A stretch of 64,000 nucleotides of DNA from Coprenecus sp902388455 (GTDB lineage Bacteria; Bacteroidota; Bacteroidia; Bacteroidales; UBA932). Position 1 is the first letter of the stretch. Every line of letters starts with the position of its first letter. A program made the translations under genes and the position numbers. Shown piece after piece: positions 54,222 to 62,050 of this stretch. Location: positions 930,001-994,000 of the forward strand of contig OZ007032.1 in NCBI GenBank assembly GCA_963931615.1, read 5' to 3'. The notes beneath the pieces were generated by a model that saw only the letters and a program-made list of their open reading frames with translations, ran no database searches and was not told the origin of the DNA.

Positions 54222-54240
54222 ATATAACTATGAGTTATAT
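54222..54240. terminator. Short hairpin between convergent Lit-like and HNH genes
   Basis: ATATAACT and AGTTATAT (8-bp perfect stem, 3-nt loop) sit at the stop codon of the HNH gene. On the plus strand nothing T-rich follows; it is weak and could be chance in AT-rich DNA. Confidence 0.25.
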
Positions 54241-55049
54241 TATTCCCAATTGTTTTGCAATATCTTGAACTAGTTTAGCAAGAGGGCGTTTTAAAATATC
54301 ATCCGATTTATCGTAATTACCTAAAATAAAACGATTAATATCTGCTTTCTGTGGAATAAAATTAAATCCTGAATTTTTTAAAGCTTTGATTGCAGATGTA
54401 TTATTAGCACGATATTTCCAAATTATTTCTTCAACTGTGTCGTTAAAATTTTTATATAATTTATTTATGTGGAAATAATTATCATAATCATCAACCATTT
54501 GTTGTGGAGTACCTAAATTGGGGCCAAAAATAATACGAAGATCATCAGAATTTCCTGTCATATTATATTTAAGAAATGACTGATTGTCTAATGTAAATTT
54601 AAATGGAGATATATTTGATGTATTGTATAGTTGAAAAATAGGGATTTTGTCACTCTTAATTTGATTACAGTGAGCGCAACATGGATATAAATTAAAAAAA
54701 GATGTCGCTAAATAAGGATACTTACTTTTGGGCATATAATGGTCAAGCGTATATGTAGAAAGATATGTTTTACTTCTACTCGTTTTACCTTTTTTTACAG
54801 ATACGGCATACTGTGTTCCACAATATATACATGATTTTATATTTAAGTTTTTCATATATTTCGGAAATATTTTTTCCCTTACATCGTCATAACCCATAGC
54901 ATTAACAATATGCACATAGACTGCTTGGTACACTGAGTTATTAGTTCCATCCTTCTGAGTTATATTTAACCTTATCTTCCGTGATAGATTTAAATTAGTA
55001 AAGAATGAAGCTATTCGTGTGATATAGTCATTAGGCTTTGCCGTAATTA
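54235..55049 (-). pseudogene. HNH nuclease (PtuB-like), C-terminal part split off by an IS
   Basis: On the minus strand the gene continues from the target duplication into TAKPNDYITRIASFFTN and carries the zinc HNH motif SCIYCGTQYAV, TLDHYMPKSKYPYLATSFFN, LYPCCAHCNQIKSD. This CxxC...LDHxxPK...N...CxxCN arrangement is the one of PtuB and related HNH nucleases. Joined to the N-terminal piece at 56755-56941 after removal of one 6-bp duplication, a continuous frame of 331 codons plus stop results. As the sequence stands, a frame of 313 codons from 55176 exists, but its N-terminus is IS sequence. Confidence 0.85.
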
Positions 55050-56754
55050 GGGACTGTCGTTTAATTCCGTCATTATGAGTCAATCGGCAGACTGTCCCGG
55101 TAATTTTTCCGATCGAACTCATCTTTTTATATTTTCGGCTCCGTTTCGGAGCCCCTTTTTTCATTTTTGGACTCAACTGGAGCCAATACTCCAGTGAAAG
55201 GGCCGTTTCTCACTCACCTCGAACATCAGGCAGCCTGGGCAATTTCGTTGACTTCCCGCCGGACGAGCTGTACTGCATTCGCCGTGTGGATGCCAAAGAA
55301 GATGTACAGGATTTCGGTCAACTTCGTCCTTGCCTTGATGCGTTTCAGGCCATAGTGTTCCTTCTGCGTTCCGAACGAGCCTTCCATCCTCGTTGCCCTT
55401 ATCCTCGCCAGCTCGTTGCGGATGATGTCGTTCTCTTTCTTTTCCAAGGACGGACGGCCACGCTTGACGAATGACGTCTGTATTCCTCTATCCTTGCAGT
55501 ACTCCCTGTTGGCGCTGCCGGCATAGCTTGCGTCTCCTCCGACCTTCTTCGCGTCCACACCGAAGAGCTTTCGGTGCATCCTCAGGCAGTGCGTAAGCCT
55601 GGTTCCCTCGTTGAAGGCATTGAATGACAGCTTCTCGATGAATGAGAGTCCGTCAACCTGGATGTTGTTGCACTTCGCACCGAACTCTACGCTCTTCACT
55701 TCCTTGCCTCTCACGATTGGCCTCACATACGGCTTGCTGATGCTCACTATCCTGTCCTTGACACTCTCGCGAGGATTGTTGTTCTCGAAGTGGGCCTTCT
55801 GCTGGCGGTACACTCTTGTGATGATTTCAATATCGCTCTTCTGTCTGGCTGTCAGCAATTTCTCCGCGCCTGCATTCTCCCTCTCCAGTGTGCGGGTCTC
55901 CTTCAGTATCTTCCCCAAAAGGTTGAGCAGGCGTCTGGTCAGTTTCCTGGTCTGGACTTTCGTATGCCTGCGCCGCTTCCTGTACGACAGGTTGGCCTTC
56001 TCTACGTCTACGTACTTCGTCCTCGGACGGTGCACATTCAGCTTGGCACTCAGAGTGCACATTATCTCATATGACTTCTCTATTCCTTCCCACAGAAGCT
56101 TCGCATCCGTAGGATAGCGCATCTCGCTCTCGTAGCAGGTCGCATCCGTATACATCGTGTCCAGGTCCTTCATGTACGGTTTCCAGGCTCTTGCCAGTAT
56201 CTCCTGCTGCTGTTGGATCTTCAGCCCGCGGGCCAGTTCCGAAATCACGTCGTCCAGAAGTTTGTAGTTCGTCAGAGGATGCATCGGGTCTATTCTCACA
56301 TCGCAGAAGAGCTGATAGTGGATGTTGCCGTTAAGATGCTCCATCAACTTCGGGCTGCTCAGACCTGTGTACATCTTCAGGAACATCAGCGCAACCTTGC
56401 CCTCCGGGGTGAAGTATGTTTTTCGTCCTTTCTTCGCTCTCATGCTCTTGCTTATCAGTCCAAAGTTCTCTGCCATCTCACCAAGCGGCAGCCTCTTCCT
56501 GATTTTTCCCAGCTCGCTAGTCGCGAACGTCCGCCTATACAATTCATAAAAATCGAACTCCGTGAAAGGGAGATCAGGTGATATTCCAGAGAAATTTTGT
56601 ACCTTAGCCATGCAGATTAATTTTTGCGATACCTCCAAATTTGGCTTTTCCAGGGCAATTGGAGGTATTCTTTTTATCTTTAGCTAAGATACAAATTTTA
56701 TATTACATTGGAAATCAATTCTTTATAAAGTTTTAATCTTTTTACGACAGTCCC
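55050..56754 (-). mobile_element. Complete IS1182-like insertion sequence, 1705 bp
   Basis: Inverted ends GGGACTGTCGT (55050-55060) and its complement ending at 56754 match perfectly for 11 bp. The flanks carry a 6-bp direct duplication TAATTA (55044-55049 and 56755-56760). One transposase gene occupies most of the element. The element is GC-richer than the surrounding island. It inserted into the HNH gene; the intact ends and duplication indicate a recent event. Confidence 0.88.
55226..56611 (-). CDS. IS1182-like DDE transposase
   Basis: 461 residues from ATG 56611 (in-frame M at 56638 would add nine). N-terminal domain FTEFDFYELYRRTFATSELG, DUF772-like PEGKVALMFLKMYTGLSSPK then LMEHLNGNIHYQLFC, and the catalytic core with MYTDATCYESEMRYPTD (first Asp), GGDASYAGSANREYCKDRGI (second Asp) and MEGSFGTQKEHYGLKRI (Glu). 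These match IS1182-family transposases. It appears intact, so the element may still be mobile. Confidence 0.9.
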   Translation of the reverse strand: MAKVQNFSGISPDLPFTEFDFYELYRRTFATSELGKIRKRLPLGEMAENFGLISKSMRAKKGRKTYFTPEGKVALMFLKMYTGLSSPKLMEHLNGNIHYQLFCDVRIDPMHPLTNYKLLDDVISELARGLKIQQQQEILARAWKPYMKDLDTMYTDATCYESEMRYPTDAKLLWEGIEKSYEIMCTLSAKLNVHRPRTKYVDVEKANLSYRKRRRHTKVQTRKLTRRLLNLLGKILKETRTLERENAGAEKLLTARQKSDIEIITRVYRQQKAHFENNNPRESVKDRIVSISKPYVRPIVRGKEVKSVEFGAKCNNIQVDGLSFIEKLSFNAFNEGTRLTHCLRMHRKLFGVDAKKVGGDASYAGSANREYCKDRGIQTSFVKRGRPSLEKKENDIIRNELARIRATRMEGSFGTQKEHYGLKRIKARTKLTEILYIFFGIHTANAVQLVRREVNEIAQAA

Positions 56755-56941
56755 TAATTATATCCATATAATTATTAATAATTTGTTGTACATATGCAGC
56801 TTCTATAGTGAGATTTGCTCTATTTAGATCGTTAACTAAACGTGTTAATCTATCTTCTGGTTTGTCCGCTAAACCTCTCAAGTCTTTGAGATAGTCATTT
56901 GCATACTGCTCTATTTCAGGTGTAATGGCAATTTGTATCAT
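56755..56941 (-). pseudogene. HNH nuclease (PtuB-like), N-terminal part
   Basis: Codons 1-62 of the interrupted HNH gene (MIQIAITPEIEQYANDYLKD ... QQIINNYMDII). The ATG at 56941 overlaps the stop of the ATPase gene by 4 bp, the typical coupling of ptuA and ptuB. As it stands the frame would run ten more codons into the IS. The fragment lacks all catalytic residues. Confidence 0.85.
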
Positions 56942-59010
56942 TCTCTGTCCTCCTCAATACGTTCAATTTCTGCTTTGTATAGCTCAATTTTGTCCTGTTT
57001 ATAGATAAATTTACTATCACGATACATAGCCATTAATTGTTCTTTAACTAAAGGATCACCAATGGTAAGAATAAAATGGCGTGCTTTTTTTGTATCCCAA
57101 TATTCATCATTATTAGTACCATTGCTGAGATATTCTATTAGATCTAATACTTTTCTGCGGATAAATTCTCCCATAAAACCTTTATTAAGAAAAAAACTTT
57201 GATATAGTATATCATTGACATTGGCACAAAATGGATTGATTTTTACTTTATTGTTCCAAACTTCTCCTTCGTTTAAATAAAGAATATTTTGTTGCGGGAT
57301 ATCACTCAGTATAAATGGAGAATGAGTTGATAATAAAATATTAAAGCCACAATTTTCGTTTAGTTTCATCCGGCTAATGGTTGTAATAAGATTATTTAAA
57401 AACTGTCGTTGAAAATCGGGATGGAAGCAGAGTTCTATTTCATCTAATAATAGATTTATACATCTGTATTTTACCCGATTCTTCTCTGTAATAGACAATA
57501 TATTTTTACAATGATATACAATGCTACTGAGAACGAATAACATTTGCAACTCACCTGAACTTAATAATGAAATAGATATTGGACGTTCGTTAATCTTTTC
57601 TTTTTTAATGTTGTATTTATCTAAAATGATATCATGCTCGAAGAAGGATGGAGGCATATATTCCATAATATCATCTAAATCATGATAATCTATTTTATCT
57701 TTTAAGTTTAAAATAGTTAGGAATGTATCATAATCAGGATGCCCCATCAATAAATCATAATCAACTTTACGTCCGCTATAATTTGTGAGAAAATTTACCG
57801 TTTGCCTTAATTTAAGTGTAATATGTGATGAATCATTACAAAGTTCATGGATAAAATCCGCCAACTCAAAAGGTTCCCAAATTCCCTTTTCATTACCAGT
57901 TTCCGTAGCAAAACACAAACTCATTTTTGAAAAATCACCATAATACCTATAAGCTGGATATGTGCCGGCAATATTAAGTACCTTATACACAAGATATAAA
58001 TAACCTATGAGTTGTAAATCGTCTTCATTGCCAGTGTACACGAAGTTATACGCTTCTATTATACAGCGAGCGTATGATTTAGATGAAGCCAAGGATTTTT
58101 TAAATAGGTCAATTATTGTATTATAACGATAATTATAGTCATTATGGAATTTTTTCTCATCAACATCTGTTTTTAAATCCTTTATGCTGAATTTTTGTAA
58201 TAGCGTATCCGGCCAAAAGGTATAGTTGATGTTATTTAATTGGTAATTCTCTATAAATTCTAAGTTATTTTTTTCGCTGTATTTTAAAATAGATATTAAA
58301 CGGTTTTCATTCAAATAACTTTCTGTATCCATATCAAGAATTCCATTATCACGATACGGATTTAATACAATAGGTATTCTGTAACCATCATTTTTATGAT
58401 AGAGGCACTTAATCCATGGATAACCTCCAGATTGCCCTAAGATTATTTCATCGCCTCGATAGTTTTTTTCATAAAAAGCATATATACTATAATTTATAAC
58501 TAATGTATAAAATAGGTTTTTTGTAATTTCTAAAATTTTTTCATCCGTAGGTTTCTCGATGTGTTCATAATCGTCGCCAAATTCATTGTTTAATATTCCA
58601 AAGACATATTTGTGAGAACCTATTTCAAATGCCATTGTTTCCCCTCTACTCTTGATACATCCAATTTCACTATTATATATAAAACCTAGGTCAGCATATA
58701 TATCCTTAATATAACTGACTTTCATCGAATGTTCATTTTCTGGAATGTGTTTGAAAAGCATATAAGCTAGATTATTCATTATCCGTATGATAATTTCAAA
58801 CAATGTACTTTTCCCGCAACCATTTTTCCCGACAATCGCTTGTACAAATATGTTTTTCCCGAACAAATCATTTATAAACGAATCTCCATCATTGGTAGTG
58901 TATTGGTTGAAGCAGTATTTCTCTCCTTCTTTTAGTATTTTCCTAATAGATGGAGCACACCCTAATTTAATTTCTATGTATGATAATAAAAACGACTTTA
59001 ATTGTTGCAT
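56938..59010 (-). CDS. PtuA-like ABC-type AAA ATPase
   Basis: 690 residues. Walker A AIVGKNGCGKST (residues 61-69), signature SLLSSGELQMLFVL (~480), Walker B INLLLDEIELCFHP (~523) and H-loop LLSTHSPFILSDIP (~563). The long middle and the C-terminal helical part fit Septu/retron-type ATPases that pair with HNH nucleases. The HNH gene begins on its stop codon. In Septu, PtuA forms a scaffold that activates PtuB on phage DNA. Here a SEFIR/TIR gene lies 146 bp upstream in the same direction. Without an intact HNH partner, the module's nuclease output is probably lost in this strain. Confidence 0.85.
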   Translation of the reverse strand: MQQLKSFLLSYIEIKLGCAPSIRKILKEGEKYCFNQYTTNDGDSFINDLFGKNIFVQAIVGKNGCGKSTLFEIIIRIMNNLAYMLFKHIPENEHSMKVSYIKDIYADLGFIYNSEIGCIKSRGETMAFEIGSHKYVFGILNNEFGDDYEHIEKPTDEKILEITKNLFYTLVINYSIYAFYEKNYRGDEIILGQSGGYPWIKCLYHKNDGYRIPIVLNPYRDNGILDMDTESYLNENRLISILKYSEKNNLEFIENYQLNNINYTFWPDTLLQKFSIKDLKTDVDEKKFHNDYNYRYNTIIDLFKKSLASSKSYARCIIEAYNFVYTGNEDDLQLIGYLYLVYKVLNIAGTYPAYRYYGDFSKMSLCFATETGNEKGIWEPFELADFIHELCNDSSHITLKLRQTVNFLTNYSGRKVDYDLLMGHPDYDTFLTILNLKDKIDYHDLDDIMEYMPPSFFEHDIILDKYNIKKEKINERPISISLLSSGELQMLFVLSSIVYHCKNILSITEKNRVKYRCINLLLDEIELCFHPDFQRQFLNNLITTISRMKLNENCGFNILLSTHSPFILSDIPQQNILYLNEGEVWNNKVKINPFCANVNDILYQSFFLNKGFMGEFIRRKVLDLIEYLSNGTNNDEYWDTKKARHFILTIGDPLVKEQLMAMYRDSKFIYKQDKIELYKAEIERIEEDRE

Positions 59011-59156
59011 AGTTTTATTTTCATAATGACATTCAAATACAGGTCGCTTATTTTAAACGCCCTTTATTACAAACAAGAAATTGTCTAAATTTTATTTTAA
59101 CACAACCTCTTGCAAAAAATAGTTTATTAAGCAACTCCTTTACAAGCCTATTGTAT

Positions 59157-60053
59157 CTATTTTAATAATTCTAATATTTTTTTTAATTCATAAGGTTTTG
59201 AATATTCTTGTTCATTAAGGGTTGTTGAACAAACAGCTTGGATTGTAATTTCAGGATGTTTTAATAGAATATTTTTAAACAAAATAGTATTCTCTTTATT
59301 CAAACGGTAAGTCTGAGTTAATACCTGTCCATATTCTAACTTTAATGGAAATTTATATCGTTCACCTATGATGTTTGTTAAGTAGAAATTTTTAAAGTCA
59401 TCATATGGAATAGATAATTCAAAATATGGGGAATTAATATATCTAGGCTCCTTACAAAGATTGGTTATATCAACATAAAAAGCAATTCCTTCTATTTTAC
59501 CAGTTGGCTTTCCAAACATTGTCTCTATAAGTATCTTTACTCCAAATACCACATTTAAGACAGATTCAGATATATCATTTTTCCTTTTGTAATGATTTAA
59601 CTCATGTAAAATAAAGTCTTTTGGATTATTAATTTCATCAATAATTACTTTGAGAACATCCTCGTATTTACTGTCATCTCTGATATCATCACCATTTCTT
59701 CCAGATAAAATAGAAGGGAATGATGTCTTAAATGTACCGGAACGGAGTATTGGATAATATTTTGTAGTGTCTATATCATTTAATACATCTGTGCTAATAA
59801 TTGATTCTTCAAAGGCAACTCCACTATTTGAAGATGATTTAACTTTATATGTTTCCGTACCAATTACAAGTACACGATCTGCGATTTCTATTCCAATTTC
59901 CATAAAACGAGTTAAGGACATACCTTTGGGCAGATCTTGATCTATAAGTACATTCAAGTTTCCTTTTTCTTTTAGATCATCTGCAAATTTTTTTACCCAT
60001 TTCATATGTTCTGGATTGTCGTGGGAATATGATATAAAAATAGTTTTTGGCAT
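59157..60053 (-). CDS. SEFIR/TIR-domain protein
   Basis: 298 residues. Residues 1-140 form a SEFIR-type TIR domain: IFISYSHDNPEHMKWVKKFA (box 1), LIDQDLPKGMSLTRFMEIGI, DRVLVIGTETYKVKSSSNSG (box 2) and VAFEESII with the candidate catalytic glutamate at E82 or E83. The C-terminal half (~residues 145-298) is a beta-rich domain I do not recognise, with YRLNKENTILFKNILLK. Bacterial SEFIR/TIR proteins often degrade NAD or make cyclic-ADP-ribose signals on phage detection. Its placement between an AAA ATPase and a PtuA-like gene suggests it is part of this system. Confidence 0.85.
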   Translation of the reverse strand: MPKTIFISYSHDNPEHMKWVKKFADDLKEKGNLNVLIDQDLPKGMSLTRFMEIGIEIADRVLVIGTETYKVKSSSNSGVAFEESIISTDVLNDIDTTKYYPILRSGTFKTSFPSILSGRNGDDIRDDSKYEDVLKVIIDEINNPKDFILHELNHYKRKNDISESVLNVVFGVKILIETMFGKPTGKIEGIAFYVDITNLCKEPRYINSPYFELSIPYDDFKNFYLTNIIGERYKFPLKLEYGQVLTQTYRLNKENTILFKNILLKHPEITIQAVCSTTLNEQEYSKPYELKKILELLK

Positions 60054-60090
60054 TTTATTACGTTGTTTAGGTAATACTTAATTCTTAAAT

Positions 60091-61224
60091 TTATTTTATA
60101 AAATACTCAGTCTTCAACCAATAGGCATAAATCGGATCCTGGAACGATATTTCACCAGCCTTATTATCCAATATATCATTCTTGATAAGGGCAGCTTTTG
60201 AGCGGGATATTGAGGTCGTTGAAGAGATTTGATAGCGATGCATCACTTCAGTTGAACTGATGGCCTTTTCTCCAGCTATAAGAGCCTTGAGGTAGTTCAA
60301 TTGCTGTGTGGTCAATGTTTCGGTAATTGTTACAAACAACAGACTTAACTGCTCCACCAATGCTGTATGCGCCTCAAGTACGATTTCAACGGTACATACA
60401 TCCTTTGTTCTGAGCCATGAAAGCTGTGCCAGCTGCTGTGCGTAGTATGGATGGTTATCTACGAGCTTTGCAATCAAATGGCTTGCTTCATCGTCGATGT
60501 TCTTGTCGGTGTCAGCGAAACGGTTCTTGAAAAATTTCACGAGGCAAGGTGTGTCAATCTTATTGAGAAACATCAGATTGCCGAACTTGTAGAATGGTTT
60601 GGATGAGTCGGTAAACACTTCCATCATCATGTGGCGTTTGCTGCCATAGAGACAATAGGCAACACTCTGGTGCAGCTGCCAATGTGAACGCAACTTTTTC
60701 TGGAAATAGTCTGGATCAGTAAATTCCGCGATATTTTGGAACTCATCAACGCAAATCACGATTTTCAGGCCCTTCTTCCTGGCAATCTTTTCGGCAAGAT
60801 CGAGCACTTCATCGGGGTTACGCTTTACCTCTTCCCAATCAAAGTCGATTGAAACCTCATTAGTGGGGTCTGTACCGATTGAAATCTTGGGAACAAGACG
60901 CGAAAAGAAACTCTTCGCACTCTCGATTGCTTCCTCCCATTTTGTGGAAGTGGCGGCAATTACCTTTTGGGCAAGCAGCGAATAGAAATGCTCCTCGCTA
61001 CGTACATTGAACAGGTCGATATGACAGATTCGGAGGTTGCTGTCCTGCTCCATCGCTAATTTTGCGGCCTTGTTTACAAGTGAACTTTTACCCCAACGGC
61101 GAGGAGAGATAATAATCGTGTTGATCAATGACATAAAGTTCTGAACCAGGTCGGCTGTTTCTTTCTCACGGTCAGTAAAATTCTTCTCAGTAGCAATCTT
61201 TCCAAATATAAACGGAGTTTCCAT
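60091..61224 (-). CDS. AAA family ATPase (archaeal-type ATP-binding protein)
   Basis: 377 residues. IFGKIATEKNFTDREKE is the usual start of this group. Walker A is ISPRRWGKSSLV (~residues 40-51), Walker B IVICVDEFQNI (~157-167), and a C-terminal winged-helix-like segment has LTTQQLNYLKALIAGEKAIS and ISRSKAALIKNDIL. The C-terminus has a degenerate second copy at 50887-51141. The SEFIR/TIR gene starts 37 bp downstream, so they may be co-transcribed. Role unknown; similar ATPases are common beside defence genes in Bacteroidota. Confidence 0.85.
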   Translation of the reverse strand: METPFIFGKIATEKNFTDREKETADLVQNFMSLINTIIISPRRWGKSSLVNKAAKLAMEQDSNLRICHIDLFNVRSEEHFYSLLAQKVIAATSTKWEEAIESAKSFFSRLVPKISIGTDPTNEVSIDFDWEEVKRNPDEVLDLAEKIARKKGLKIVICVDEFQNIAEFTDPDYFQKKLRSHWQLHQSVAYCLYGSKRHMMMEVFTDSSKPFYKFGNLMFLNKIDTPCLVKFFKNRFADTDKNIDDEASHLIAKLVDNHPYYAQQLAQLSWLRTKDVCTVEIVLEAHTALVEQLSLLFVTITETLTTQQLNYLKALIAGEKAISSTEVMHRYQISSTTSISRSKAALIKNDILDNKAGEISFQDPIYAYWLKTEYFIK

Positions 61225-61586
61225 AACGCTCTATTTTTGATTTTCACCACAAATATAATACATAAAATGTAACTACGAAAAATGTTGCAACAAAAATTGT
61301 ATATACATTTATTGTGGTATTTTGCTGATTTGTGTCTTCTTTGTATAAGTATCAGGGTAAAAGTTGTACAATCATAATGAGTTTCGCTTTCTAGTAAGAA
61401 ACAATATATTGTTTGTTATAGGTGAAATACGAACTATACGAATAATATAACAGCATTTAATGTCTTAACGTCCAATGATATGGTCAAGCAGATTACGGTA
61501 AGAGTAAATTCGAAAATTTATTCCTGTAACACATCATAAAATAAAGTAAAACCGCTATATTTATATATTATATGATAGGTTAAACT
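61225..61586. promoter_or_regulatory. Divergent intergenic region with promoter and palindrome
   Basis: On the minus strand TATATTTG (61250-61257) lies 25 bp before the ATPase start and TTTCG near 61276-61280 may be a poor -33 element. A perfect 10-bp palindrome TGTTGCAACA (61283-61292) lies just upstream and could be an operator. Toward the HTH gene only TATATTTA near 61557 resembles a -7 box. No gene or RNA was recognised in the remaining ~250 bp. Confidence 0.4.
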
Positions 61587-61937
61587 ATGACAAAAAGTAC
61601 AATGGGCACCAAGTTGCCAAGAAAACTGGAGCAGAAGATGCAGATAGTGGGTGAGCAAATCAAACTGGCTAGATTGCGCAGGAATTTCAGCATGGCTCAG
61701 GTTGCCGAACGCGCAACCTGCTCACCGCTTACGGTTGGCCGGATTGAAAAGGGCGCACCGACAGTCGCTATCGGCATTTATCTCAGAGTTCTCTATGCGC
61801 TTCAACTGGATGATATACTTCTGCTTGCCAAAGAAGATGCCATGGGAAAAGCCTTACAAGATTTGGGTCTTAAAACGAGAAAGGGCATCCAAAAAGGAAT
61901 AACTTATAATACTTATGGAATTTATTTATGGGCTTAA
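61587..61937 (+). CDS. Orphan XRE-family HTH regulator with C-terminal frameshift
   Basis: 116 residues. The HTH spans ~residues 22-75 (GEQIKLARLRRNFSMAQVAE; RATCSPLTVGRIEKGAPTVA), typical of HipB-type regulators. The family normally ends shortly after DLGL with a basic KRxRAPKKE tail. Here the frame continues as DLGLKTRKGIQKGITYNTYG. Removing one A from the run at 61872-61875 gives DLGLKRERASKKE and a stop at 61900-61902. So a one-base slip has altered the tail. No HipA gene follows. Confidence 0.75.
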   Translation: MTKSTMGTKLPRKLEQKMQIVGEQIKLARLRRNFSMAQVAERATCSPLTVGRIEKGAPTVAIGIYLRVLYALQLDDILLLAKEDAMGKALQDLGLKTRKGIQKGITYNTYGIYLWA

Positions 61938-62050
61938 TTATAAATCAATCTAATTCTGAAAACAGAATTCAGATATAAGGAGAAACTTACAGCTGAATCC
62001 TGTTTTCATTTACACAAAATTTTGGACAGTGTATAAAAAATCTTTATAGA

